From the NCBI RefSeq assembly GCF_015500055.1, contig NZ_CP045492.1, positions 2,180,501 to 2,244,500 of the forward strand: 64,000 nt of DNA, in the 5' to 3' direction. A program made the translations under genes and the position numbers. Below, piece after piece: positions 24,251-31,471 of the stretch. Numbering within the stretch: the first letter of the stretch is position 1; every line of letters starts with the position of its first letter. Source of the stretch: Mesorhizobium sp. NBSH29. GTDB taxonomy: Bacteria; Pseudomonadota; Alphaproteobacteria; Rhizobiales; Rhizobiaceae. The notes under the pieces are model-generated. The model searched no databases. It saw only the letters and a list, made by a program, of their open reading frames with translations, and was not told the origin of the DNA.

Positions 24251-24725
24251 ATTCACCGTCATAGCCTCCGGTCTTGATCACGAGGCGGATGATTTCGAGG
24301 ATCGCTTCTTCGAGGCGGGTTGCGATGATGCCACCATTGCGGTCGCGCGGGGCGCCATCATCATTCAGTTCGCACGCGAGGCTGAAAATCTTCTGCAGGC
24401 ACTTCGGTCTGCAATTACCGATGTCAAGAAGACCGGCGCTTCGGTTGAGCGGGTGGAGCCGGATTATCTGGTCAGCCTTTCCGAAATTGCCGAGCGCGCA
24501 AACCTGACACGGGCCGCCATCAGCCTCTATGCGAAAGGCGAACGAGGGAAAGACTTTCCCCACCCGGTCGCGCGGGTAACGACTGAAAGCCCGCTTTGGG
24601 ATTGGACAGATGTTGTCCAATGGCTCCATGCCCGCAAGCAAGCCTCGCAAGAGGCGGTGAATGAAGCGAACGCAATCCGCGATACAAACGCCGGACTGGG
24701 AAGAGAACACAGACAGCGAGCTTAG
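24237..24725 (+). CDS. HTH antitoxin/regulator candidate paired with the HicA-like gene
   Basis: A 162-residue protein. The N-terminal 75 residues form a ferredoxin-like pattern (EFTVIASGLDHEADDFEDRFFEAGCDDATI... GAIIIQFAREAENLL). The middle has a helix-turn-helix (VSLSEIAERANLTRAAISLYAKG, about residues 85-107), and a DWTDVVQWLHARK segment follows. This is the arrangement of DNA-binding partners seen beside HicA-like genes. I start it at ATG 24237, inside the end of the toxin-like gene; the frame is open further upstream only as a shadow. It probably represses the pair from the repeat at 23947. Confidence 0.65.
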   Translation: MKAFEFTVIASGLDHEADDFEDRFFEAGCDDATIAVARGAIIIQFAREAENLLQALRSAITDVKKTGASVERVEPDYLVSLSEIAERANLTRAAISLYAKGERGKDFPHPVARVTTESPLWDWTDVVQWLHARKQASQEAVNEANAIRDTNAGLGREHRQRA

Positions 24726-24740
24726 CGCCGAGAATGTCGG

Positions 24741-24903
24741 CGCATTTCCTCGCCCCCATAAGCGGGGAGAGCCGCTGAGCGTAGCGAGGCGGAGAGGGGC
24801 TTGATGCCTTAAGGTCATGGCTCCGCGCTGCCACGCGCGTGCCCCTCTCCGTCGCCGCTGGCGCGGCGCCACCTTTCCCCGCAGTGCGGGGCGAGGAAAT
24901 GCC
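24741..24903. repeat. Long imperfect palindrome (RIME/REP-like) before the portal gene
   Basis: Two arms of about 60 bases are imperfect inverse copies: 24741-24800 begins CGCATTTCCTCGCCCC and ends GGAGAGGGGC; 24841-24903 begins GCCCCTCTCC and ends GGGGCGAGGAAATGCC. The 40-base centre is not paired. Such palindromes are dispersed intergenic repeats in many Rhizobiales; here it lies between the inserted cassette and the portal gene. It could fold into a strong cruciform or RNA hairpin and reduce read-through. Confidence 0.75.
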
Positions 24904-24935
24904 TCGTCGCATTTCACCAACACAGGATCAAAACC

Positions 24936-26108
24936 ATGGAATGGAACTGGCCCTTCAAACGGCATCGCACGGTTGTGCCTTCTGAGCGCAAGCAGGCGGG
25001 TGGATATGGCTATGTGTCGATCCATGCGCAGGCCGAGGCGCGGTGGTCGAAGCGGGATTTCGTGACGTTGTCGCGGGAAGGTTATATGCGCAATCCGGTC
25101 GTGCACCGGGCGGTGCGGATGATTGCCGAGGCCGCCGGTGCCGTGCCGTGGCTGCTCTATGAAGGCGCGCGCGAGCTCGACCGGCATCCCGCACTCGATC
25201 TGCTGGCGCGGCCCAACGGGCGCCAGGCCGGCAACACCTTCCTTGAGGCGCTGTACGGCAATCTGCTGCTCTCCGGCAATGCCTATGTCGAGATGATAGC
25301 AGCCGACGAGGCCAATCTGGCGCAACGCGAACTGCATCTGTTGCGGCCTGACCGCGTGAGCGTCGTGGCAGATAGCGCGGGCTGGCCGTCAGCGCTCGAA
25401 TACCGGGCCGGGACAATCAAGCGCAAGGTCGCGCTGGAGCCGGGCGGTGCGGCGCACCTGGCGCTCTATCATCCGGTCGATGACCACTACGGTTTTGCCC
25501 CGCTTGAAGCAGCCCTGATCGCGCTGGATACGCACAATGCTGCCGGCCGCTGGAACAAGGCGCTGCTCGACAATTCGGCGCGGCCATCCGGCGCGCTGGT
25601 CTATGCACCCAAGGAAGGCGGCAACCTGACGGACGAGCAGTTCGACCGGCTGAAGAGCGAGCTGGAAGACGGCTATTCGGGCACCAGCCGCGCCGGGCGG
25701 CCGCTTCTGCTGGAAGGCGGGCTGGACTGGAAAGCGATGAGCCTGACGCCCAAGGACATGGATTTCATCGAGGCCAAAAATTCTGCCAGCCGCGACATCG
25801 CGCTGGCCTTTGGCGTGCCGCCGATGCTGCTCGGCATTCCAGGCGACAACACCTATGCCAACTATCAGGAGGCCAACCGCGCCTTTTACCGCCTCACCGT
25901 GCTGCCGCTGATTGCGCGCACCGCCCGCGAGTTTTCGGCCTGGCTTGGGCCGGTCTTTGGCGGGGGCGAATTTCGGTTGTGGTTCGATGCCGACCAGATC
26001 GAGGGTCTCGCCGCCGAGCGCGACGCGCTTTGGGCGCGGGTGAGCGCGGCAGACTTCCTCAGCGATGACGAGAAGCGCGAGGCGGTCGGCTATTCGCGGC
26101 AGGCCTGA
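24936..26108 (+). CDS. GTA portal protein, HK97 family (g3)
   Basis: A 390-residue HK97-type phage portal. The N-terminal region has YMRNPVVHRAVRMIAEAAGAVPW; the stem/clip region follows with HPALDLLARPNGRQAGNTFLEALYGNLLLSGNAYVE; the core ends with IALAFGVPPMLLGIPGDNTYANYQEANRAFY, the classic portal signature. Twelve copies would form the head's DNA channel. Intact, normal length. It starts 33 bases after the palindrome, with its own ACAGGA region upstream. Confidence 0.93.
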   Translation: MEWNWPFKRHRTVVPSERKQAGGYGYVSIHAQAEARWSKRDFVTLSREGYMRNPVVHRAVRMIAEAAGAVPWLLYEGARELDRHPALDLLARPNGRQAGNTFLEALYGNLLLSGNAYVEMIAADEANLAQRELHLLRPDRVSVVADSAGWPSALEYRAGTIKRKVALEPGGAAHLALYHPVDDHYGFAPLEAALIALDTHNAAGRWNKALLDNSARPSGALVYAPKEGGNLTDEQFDRLKSELEDGYSGTSRAGRPLLLEGGLDWKAMSLTPKDMDFIEAKNSASRDIALAFGVPPMLLGIPGDNTYANYQEANRAFYRLTVLPLIARTAREFSAWLGPVFGGGEFRLWFDADQIEGLAAERDALWARVSAADFLSDDEKREAVGYSRQA

Positions 26109-26133
26109 CGCAAACAACAAAATAGGAAAAGCA

Positions 26134-26463
26134 ATGACCTACATGACGGAAGCCGCCTGGATATGGGCGGCCAAAGGCGTTGGCGCGGTCGCGGGTTCGG
26201 CGGTGTCGCTGGCTTACGTGTTGCCCCATGGCCGGCGCGAGGCGGCGCTGCGCTTCTTTGCCGGGTTGGTCTGCGGCCTGGTGTTCGGCGGCGCTGTCGG
26301 CGCCAAGCTGGCCGCCCGGCTCGATATCGCCGACCAGATGGGCAGCGGCGAGACCATGCTGATGGGATCGGCTGTCGCCAGTCTTCTGGCCTGGTGGGCG
26401 CTTGGCTTTTTTCGCCACCTGTTTGAACGCGGTGCATTGCCAAAGGGAACCGACAAGCCATGA
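26134..26463 (+). CDS. GTA-linked small membrane protein, DUF6107-like (g3.5 position)
   Basis: A 109-residue protein with about three hydrophobic segments (roughly residues 10-27, 36-56 and 73-91) and a basic C-terminus. The position between portal and protease is that of RcGTA g3.5, and the content matches the rhizobial DUF6107 family as I recall it. ATG at 26134 follows AGGAAAAG. The stop overlaps the protease ATG by four bases. Role in particle assembly unknown. Confidence 0.8.
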   Translation: MTYMTEAAWIWAAKGVGAVAGSAVSLAYVLPHGRREAALRFFAGLVCGLVFGGAVGAKLAARLDIADQMGSGETMLMGSAVASLLAWWALGFFRHLFERGALPKGTDKP

Positions 26464-27137
26464 CCAAACTTGCTAATGCGCTGACCTGCGAGCGCAAACT
26501 TCTCGATCTCGTGGTTGAGGATGTCGAGGCCGATGGCGCGTTTTCAGGCTATGCAAGCCTGTTTGGCGAGGCCGATCTCGGCCGCGACGTGATGGAGCGC
26601 GGCGCCTTTGCCACGTCGCTCGCCCGCCGCGGTGCCGCCGGCGTCCGCATGCTGTTCCAGCACGACCCCGGCCAGCCCATCGGTGCCTGGCACGAAATCC
26701 GCGAGGACAGGCGTGGCCTGTTCGTGCGCGGGCAATTGACGCCGGGCGTGGCGCGCGCTGCCGAAGTGCTGAAACTCATGCGTGCCGGCGCGCTGGACGG
26801 CCTGTCGATAGGCTTCAAAACGGTGCGTGCCCGCAAGGATGTCGCGGGCGGCCTCCGCCGCATTCTGGAAGCGGATCTGTGGGAAATCTCGGTGGTGACC
26901 TTTCCGATGCTGCCCGGCGCGCGCGTGGAAAGCGTGAAGGCTGAGCGGCAATTGCCCACCACACGACAGTTCGAACATTGGCTCACGCGGGATGCTGGGC
27001 TGACGCGCGGCGAGGCACGGGCGGTCATCGCCAAGGGCTTTGCCGCACTCCGGCGCGCGCGGGATGCCGCTCATCACCCCGATGGCGCGCTTCTAGCCGA
27101 AAGGCTGCGTGCCGCAACCCGTCTCCTCAATCCATAG
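26460..27137 (+). CDS. GTA prohead protease, HK97 family (g4)
   Basis: A 225-residue U35-type prohead protease. FSGYASLFGEADLGRDVMERGAF opens the fold, the catalytic histidine is in MLFQHDPGQPIG, and the catalytic serine in DGLSIGFKTV. The C-terminal 70 residues are a basic, possibly scaffolding, tail. It matures the capsid protein encoded 16 bases downstream. ATGA overlap with the membrane protein upstream. Confidence 0.92.
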   Translation: MTKLANALTCERKLLDLVVEDVEADGAFSGYASLFGEADLGRDVMERGAFATSLARRGAAGVRMLFQHDPGQPIGAWHEIREDRRGLFVRGQLTPGVARAAEVLKLMRAGALDGLSIGFKTVRARKDVAGGLRRILEADLWEISVVTFPMLPGARVESVKAERQLPTTRQFEHWLTRDAGLTRGEARAVIAKGFAALRRARDAAHHPDGALLAERLRAATRLLNP

Positions 27138-27153
27138 ACAAGGAAACTGCTGA

Positions 27154-28404
27154 ATGAACACCCTAACCAAGGCACCTGAAATCAAGGCAGCCAGTCATCT
27201 CGACTTGCCGGATGCATTCGATGAATTCATGACCAGCTTCGAGGCCTTCAAACAGGCCAATGACGAAAGGCTGGCAAGTGTTGAAAAGCGCATGAGCGCC
27301 GATGTGCTGACAGTCGATAAGGTGGAGCGCATCAACAAGGCGCTCGACGAACAAAAGCGTACGATGGACGCACTCTCGCTCAAGAAGGCCCGCCCTCAGC
27401 TCGGCCGCGATGCGCGCAATGGTGCGGAATATCTGGAGCATAAGCAGGCATTCGAAGCCTATGTGCGCAATGGCGATGATCGCCTGCTGCGCGCGCTCGA
27501 CACCAAGGCCATGTCGTCCGGCTCCGGGCAGGATGGCGGCTATCTGGTGCCGCCAGAGACAGAAGCAGAAATTGGCAAGCGCCTTGCAGCGCTCTCTCCC
27601 ATACGCTCCATTGCTTCGGTCAGGCAGGTTTCGGCTGCCGTGCTCAAAAAGCCCTTCTCCATCACAGGCCCGGCCGTTGGCTGGGTGGGCGAAACGGCAG
27701 CACGCCCGCAAACGGCAAGCGCTACCCTGGCCGAACTGCAATTCGCAACCATGGAACTTTACGCGATGCCGGCTGCCACTGCCTCGCTTCTGGAAGACAG
27801 CGTGGTTGATCTCGACCAGTGGATTTCCACCGAAGTGGAGGCAGCCTTTGCTGAACAGGAAGGTGCTGCCTTCGTGAATGGCGATGGCACGGCCAAGCCG
27901 CGCGGCTTCCTGAATTACACGAAGGTGGCGGAAACCGCCTGGGCCTGGGGAAGTCTTGGCTATATCGCCACCGGCGTTGCCGGTGCGTTGCCTGCCAGCA
28001 ACGCCTCGGACGTGTTGATTGACACGGTCTATGCGCTGAAGGCCGGCTATCGCCAGAACGCCAACTGGGTCATGAACCGCAAGACGCAGGCCGCCATTCG
28101 CAAGCTTAAAGATGCTGATGGCAATTATCTGTGGCAGCCACCGGCAGCACCCGGCAGCCGTGCCATGCTGATGGGCTTTGGTCTGGTCGAAGCAGAAGAC
28201 ATGCCCAATGCCGGCACGGATGCGACACCAATTGCATTCGGCGATTTTGGTCGCGGCTATCTGGTGGTGGACCGAACCGGCGTGCGCGTGCTGCGCGATC
28301 CGTACTCCGCAAAACCCTATGTGCTGTTCTACACCACCAAGCGCGTTGGCGGCGGCGTGCAGGATTTTGATGCCATAAAACTGTTGAAATACGGCGTCAG
28401 CTAG
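27154..28404 (+). CDS. GTA major capsid protein, HK97 family (g5)
   Basis: A 416-residue HK97-fold capsid protein. Residues about 1-105 are the helical delta/scaffold domain removed by the protease; the mature part begins near the SSGSGQDGGYLVPPETEAEI stretch. Later marks are ETAARPQTASATLAELQF, WISTEVEAAFAEQEGAAFVNGDG and the C-terminal TKRVGGGVQDFDAIKLLKYG. It is strongly initiated (AAGGAAACTGCTGAATG). A strong hairpin follows within ten bases, which may limit transcription beyond the capsid. Confidence 0.95.
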   Translation: MNTLTKAPEIKAASHLDLPDAFDEFMTSFEAFKQANDERLASVEKRMSADVLTVDKVERINKALDEQKRTMDALSLKKARPQLGRDARNGAEYLEHKQAFEAYVRNGDDRLLRALDTKAMSSGSGQDGGYLVPPETEAEIGKRLAALSPIRSIASVRQVSAAVLKKPFSITGPAVGWVGETAARPQTASATLAELQFATMELYAMPAATASLLEDSVVDLDQWISTEVEAAFAEQEGAAFVNGDGTAKPRGFLNYTKVAETAWAWGSLGYIATGVAGALPASNASDVLIDTVYALKAGYRQNANWVMNRKTQAAIRKLKDADGNYLWQPPAAPGSRAMLMGFGLVEAEDMPNAGTDATPIAFGDFGRGYLVVDRTGVRVLRDPYSAKPYVLFYTTKRVGGGVQDFDAIKLLKYGVS

Positions 28405-28413
28405 CGGCCCAAA

Positions 28414-28450
28414 AAAGCATCCCCGCCCGCTCGTCGGGCGAGGGTGCTTT
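28414..28450. terminator. Strong hairpin after capsid, terminator of the reversed GFA gene
   Basis: A 16-position stem (one mismatch, one G-T pair) with a CTCGT loop, AAAGCATCC.../...GGGTGCTTT, ten bases after the capsid stop. Read on the minus strand it ends in a run of six T, a proper intrinsic terminator for the GFA gene. Read on the plus strand only three T follow, so it would be a partial terminator inside the GTA operon. Confidence 0.75.
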
Positions 28451-28454
28451 CGGC

Positions 28455-28868
28455 TCACCCGACCGGAAATTCATCGAATTGCGGCAGGTCGTCCGTGATG
28501 TCGAACCAGTCGGCTTTTGATCCGACGAAAATGTGGGCCGTAGGCCGGATCGACGGCGTGTCATCAAGCGTCCCGAGCGGCACGTGGACATAGGCCCCAT
28601 CGCGTACCGACGAATAGAGAAGCGAGCCGCATCGCGCGCAATGGGCGTCATGATTTTGGCTCTCGCCAAAACGCATGATTGCTTCGGCACCCTTGGTGAC
28701 TGACAGATGCGCGGTCCTGATTCCAGCAATCGGCTTGAACGCTGATCCGGTGGTGCGCCGGCAGTTCGAGCAGTGGCAGTTCATCGCATAGTCGAAAGCG
28801 TCGTTCACCGAAAAGCCAACGGCGCGGCAAAGACAGGCGCCGCGAAGAAGTGTCGATTTTTCAGTCAT
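28455..28868 (-). CDS. GFA family protein (CENP-V/GFA zinc domain) inserted in reverse in the GTA cluster
   Basis: A 137-residue protein with the glutathione-dependent formaldehyde-activating (GFA/CENP-V) fold. The zinc cysteines are visible in GACLCRAVGF, NCHCSNCRRTTGSAF and HCARCGSLLYSS. Members bind zinc; few have a proven reaction. I start it at 28868 because MTEKSTLLRGACLC is the natural N-terminus; the frame stays open upstream only across g6. It lies antisense between capsid and head-tail connector, is absent from the RcGTA order and has its own terminator, so it is a cargo gene rather than a structural one. Confidence 0.9.
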   Translation of the reverse strand: MTEKSTLLRGACLCRAVGFSVNDAFDYAMNCHCSNCRRTTGSAFKPIAGIRTAHLSVTKGAEAIMRFGESQNHDAHCARCGSLLYSSVRDGAYVHVPLGTLDDTPSIRPTAHIFVGSKADWFDITDDLPQFDEFPVG

Positions 28869-28961
28869 CTCTGCCTCGCGGGAAAAGCCACAGAGTGCGC
28901 AATATGCCGACTCTGTCGCACGAAGACAACCATCTTTCACATTGAAAAAGCAGGATATTTC

Positions 28962-29531
28962 ATGACTCTGTTTCGCACTGTCGAACCGGGTGCAGAGCCC
29001 GTGACGCTTGTTGAGGCCAAGGCGCATCTGCGGCTTGACCAGACAGGCGAGGACGCGCTTTTGACCGGCCTCGTCCGCGCCGCGCGCCAGGAGGTGGAGC
29101 GTGCGACAGGGCTGGCAATGATCAACCAGGCCTGGCGGCTGGTGCTGGATTGCTGGCCGGAATCCGGCACGGTTCTGCTCGTGCGCCATCCAGTGATGGA
29201 GGTGATTTCGGTCACCGCCTATGGCGCCGATGGCGAGGCCGCGCTGGTCACTGCCGGCAGCTATCAGGTCGACAGCCTGTCGCGACCAGCCCGAATCCAC
29301 TTTACCGACAAGCCCGATGCATTGCGTGTGATGAACGGCATCGAAATCGATTTCATCGCCGGCTTTGGCGAGGCCGGCACGGATGTGCCCGACCTTTTGA
29401 AGCGAGCCATGCTTTTGCTCATCGCCCACTGGTACGAACTGCGCGGCGCAGTCAGCGCCGAGAGCCAACCCGCCTCCTATCCCCCCGGCTATGAGCGGCT
29501 GATCGGCGGCTACGTGGCGAGGCGGCTCTGA
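28962..29531 (+). CDS. GTA head-tail connector, phiE125 gp8-like (g6)
   Basis: A 189-residue head-tail connector. The N-terminal gp6-like helical domain is clear: PVTLVEAKAHLRLDQTGEDALLTGLVRAARQEVERATGLAM. The C-terminus has DVPDLLKRAMLLLIAHWYELRGA and a YPPGYERLIGGY tail. Rings of this protein sit below the portal. The ATG lies 93 bases beyond the start of the reversed GFA gene, and its stop overlaps the g7 start (TGATG). Confidence 0.9.
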   Translation: MTLFRTVEPGAEPVTLVEAKAHLRLDQTGEDALLTGLVRAARQEVERATGLAMINQAWRLVLDCWPESGTVLLVRHPVMEVISVTAYGADGEAALVTAGSYQVDSLSRPARIHFTDKPDALRVMNGIEIDFIAGFGEAGTDVPDLLKRAMLLLIAHWYELRGAVSAESQPASYPPGYERLIGGYVARRL

Positions 29532-29866
29532 TGCGGCTGGCCCTGCTTGATCCGGGCATGCTGCGCCATCAGCTGTCGCTGGAAGTGATGACCCCGTTGG
29601 CCGACGCGCATGGAGGCCATACCGAAAGCTGGGTCGAAGTGGCAGCACTTTTTGGCATGGTCGAACCGGTTGCGGCAGACAGCATCGCCGGTGCCGACCA
29701 GTCTCTGGAAAGCGTGACGCACCGCATCACGATACGCGCACGGCCCGGCCTGCGCAGCGGCATGCGCTTCACCCGTGGCACGCGCGCTTTCGTGATCCTG
29801 ACAGCCCACGACCCCGATGAGACCGGGCGCTATCTGGTCTGCCGCACGCGGGAGGAGGGGTTATGA
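29531..29866 (+). CDS. GTA head-tail adaptor/head closure protein (g7)
   Basis: A 111-residue protein of the SPP1 gp16-like head-closure family: an N-terminal LDPGMLRHQLSLEVMTP strand, a central ESWVEVAALFGMVEP and a C-terminal MRFTRGTRAFVILTAHDPDETGRYLVCRTREE. It closes the head channel before tail attachment. Start and stop overlap g6 and the following small gene. Confidence 0.88.
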   Translation: MRLALLDPGMLRHQLSLEVMTPLADAHGGHTESWVEVAALFGMVEPVAADSIAGADQSLESVTHRITIRARPGLRSGMRFTRGTRAFVILTAHDPDETGRYLVCRTREEGL

Positions 29867-30048
29867 ATTTTGCCGTGACACTGACCATCGAAGACCTGAC
29901 GCGATCACTGCGCTCCATGGCCCACGATCTGGCCGACAGCGTCGAGCAACAGCACCGCATCGGCAAGGAGGCCGGGTTGAAGTCTGAGCCGGAATTGCTG
30001 GCGCAGCCGGAAAAGGGAGACATGTTTGATGACTTCGCCAGCCGTTGA
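29863..30048 (+). CDS. Small hypothetical protein between g7 and g8 (61 aa)
   Basis: A 61-residue charged helical protein with no membrane segment. The ATG overlaps the g7 stop (ATGA) and follows a GGAGGAGGGG ribosome site, and its end overlaps the g8 start; both favour a real gene. A predicted helix covers LTRSLRSMAHDLADSVEQQ. There is no counterpart in the standard RcGTA numbering that I know. It might be a chaperone or a head-tail accessory; this is unproven. Confidence 0.65.
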   Translation: MNFAVTLTIEDLTRSLRSMAHDLADSVEQQHRIGKEAGLKSEPELLAQPEKGDMFDDFASR

Positions 30049-30436
30049 ACTGCAAAAGGCGATCTTTGCCACACTGTCGGGCGACGGTGCCCTGGCTGCC
30101 CTCGTCGGCGGTCGCATCTTCGACCATGCACCCGCAAGCGTGGCCTTTCCCTACATCACGTTTGGCCGGACCAGCGTCTACGATTGGAGTACCGCCAGCG
30201 AGGGCGGCAGCGAACAGGTCTTCACGCTCCACGTCTGGTCCCGCGCCAAAGGCAAGCTGGAGGTGCTCTCGATCATGGACCGTATCCGGACAAAACTCGA
30301 CAATGCGGCGCTGGTGCTTGCCGGGCACCATCTGGTCAACCTGCGCAACGAATATTCCGAGGCTCGCCATGTCGATGACCTGTCTCTGCACCAGGGTCTT
30401 TTGCGCTTTCGCGCGGTGACTGAACCCGCTGCCTGA
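30029..30436 (+). CDS. GTA tail terminator-like protein, DUF3168 (g8)
   Basis: A 135-residue DUF3168 protein: VELQKAIFATLSGDGALAALVGGRIFDHAP, then FPYITFGRTSVYDWST and a C-terminal VDDLSLHQGLLRFRAVTE. In phages this fold is a tail-completion or terminator ring. ATG at 30029 follows GGGAGA nine bases upstream; a TTG one codon earlier is possible. It overlaps the small gene upstream by 20 bases. Confidence 0.9.
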   Translation: MTSPAVELQKAIFATLSGDGALAALVGGRIFDHAPASVAFPYITFGRTSVYDWSTASEGGSEQVFTLHVWSRAKGKLEVLSIMDRIRTKLDNAALVLAGHHLVNLRNEYSEARHVDDLSLHQGLLRFRAVTEPAA

Positions 30437-30480
30437 CCCCGGGCGGCTTTCCTATCCACACATCAACGAGGAGACGGCCA

Positions 30481-30897
30481 ATGGTCGCGCAAAAGGGCAA
30501 GGATCTGCTCCTGAAGATCGATTCAAACGGGCTCGGCACCTTCGTCACGGTGGCCGGGCTGCGCTCCAAGCGCATCGCCTTCAACAGCGAAACAGTCGAC
30601 GTGACCGATGCCGATTCAGCCGGGCGCTGGCGCGAATTGCTGGCTGGCGCAGGCGTCCAGCGCGCCAGCCTTTCGGGCTCGGGCATTTTCAAGGATGCGG
30701 CCTCCGATGCCACCATCCGCAGTCGCTTCTTCGCCGGACAGATTGTCGCCTGGCAGATGATAGTGCCCGACTTCGGCACGGTCGAAGGCCCGTTCCAGAT
30801 CACCGCGCTGGAGTATACCGGCGCGCATGATGGCGAGGTGAGTTTTGAGATCGCGCTGGAATCGGCCGGCGCGCTTACCTTCACGGTGACGCCATGA
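30481..30897 (+). CDS. GTA major tail protein, TP901-1 family (g9)
   Basis: A 138-residue major tail tube protein. KGKDLLLKIDSNGLGTFVTVAGLRS opens the beta structure, then TVDVTDADSAGRWRELLAGAGVQRASLSGSGIFKD and the C-terminal FEIALESAGALTFTVTP, the usual TP901-1-type pattern. GAGGAGACGGCC precedes the ATG. It polymerises into the tail tube around the tape measure. Its stop overlaps the next ATG. Confidence 0.93.
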   Translation: MVAQKGKDLLLKIDSNGLGTFVTVAGLRSKRIAFNSETVDVTDADSAGRWRELLAGAGVQRASLSGSGIFKDAASDATIRSRFFAGQIVAWQMIVPDFGTVEGPFQITALEYTGAHDGEVSFEIALESAGALTFTVTP

Positions 30898-31238
30898 TCG
30901 CCAACCGCCATCGCGGCGAGATCGCCGCTGAACTCGACGGAAAACCCTATCGCCTGTGCCTGACACTCGGCGCGCTGGCCGAACTGGAAGCAGTTTATGC
31001 CGCTGATGATCTGGCCGCGCTCGTGGAGCGGTTTTCGACAGGGAGGCTGTCGGCAACCGACATCATCCGCGTGATCGGCGCCGGCCTGCGTGGAGCAGGC
31101 GCGGCAATCAGCGACGCTGAGGTCGCCGCCATGCATGCACCAGGCGGCGCCGCCGGCTTTGCCACGCTGGTGTCGGACCTGCTGTCCGCAACCTTCGGTG
31201 CTGCCGGGGAGGCGGGCTTGGCCGGAAAAAACCTTTGA
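30894..31238 (+). CDS. GTA gp10 family tail protein
   Basis: A 114-residue protein of the GTA-gp10 family: NRHRGEIAAELDGKPYRLCLTLGALAELEAVY at the N-terminus and DIIRVIGAGLRGAGAAISDAEVAAM in the middle. It probably acts as a tail-assembly chaperone with the following protein. Coupled by overlap on both sides. Confidence 0.88.
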   Translation: MIANRHRGEIAAELDGKPYRLCLTLGALAELEAVYAADDLAALVERFSTGRLSATDIIRVIGAGLRGAGAAISDAEVAAMHAPGGAAGFATLVSDLLSATFGAAGEAGLAGKNL

Positions 31239-31471
31239 AGGCCGCTGCGGGCTATGAAGGAAAAGCCTTTCCATGGGCCGACGTCATGGCAACGGGGCTC
31301 GGCCTGCTGCGGCTTTCACCAAAAGATTTCTGGTCGATGACACCGCGCGAATTCGAACGTGCGGTAAGCGCGCTCCGCCCGACGCGGACAGACCCAATGT
31401 GCGGCTTGGAACTCTCTGAGCTGATGCGCCGCTTTCCCGATGAAGGAGACCTCGCTTGGCCGAAGACGTAA
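31235..31471 (+). CDS. GTA tail-assembly chaperone, rcc01693 family (g10.1)
   Basis: A 78-residue protein with FPWADVMATGLGLLRLSPKDFWSMTPREFERAVSAL, the rcc01693/TAC signature of GTA clusters. The start is TTG, overlapping the g10 stop. A rare start codon between coupled genes suggests low output relative to the tail tube protein. Its end overlaps the tape measure gene. Confidence 0.85.
   Translation: MKAAAGYEGKAFPWADVMATGLGLLRLSPKDFWSMTPREFERAVSALRPTRTDPMCGLELSELMRRFPDEGDLAWPKT

Noticed and set aside
23916-25337. Long minus-strand open frame of 473 codons across the cassette and portal
   Set aside because: Composition is Arg/Pro/His-rich without domains; it is antisense to three recognisable genes, typical of high-GC shadows.
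27163-28458. Minus-strand frame of 431 codons opposite the capsid gene
   Set aside because: Antisense to an unmistakable capsid gene; no protein-like features.
28455-29648. A 397-residue minus-strand frame covering GFA plus the region of g6
   Set aside because: Only the last 137 residues have GFA features; the rest is antisense to the connector gene.
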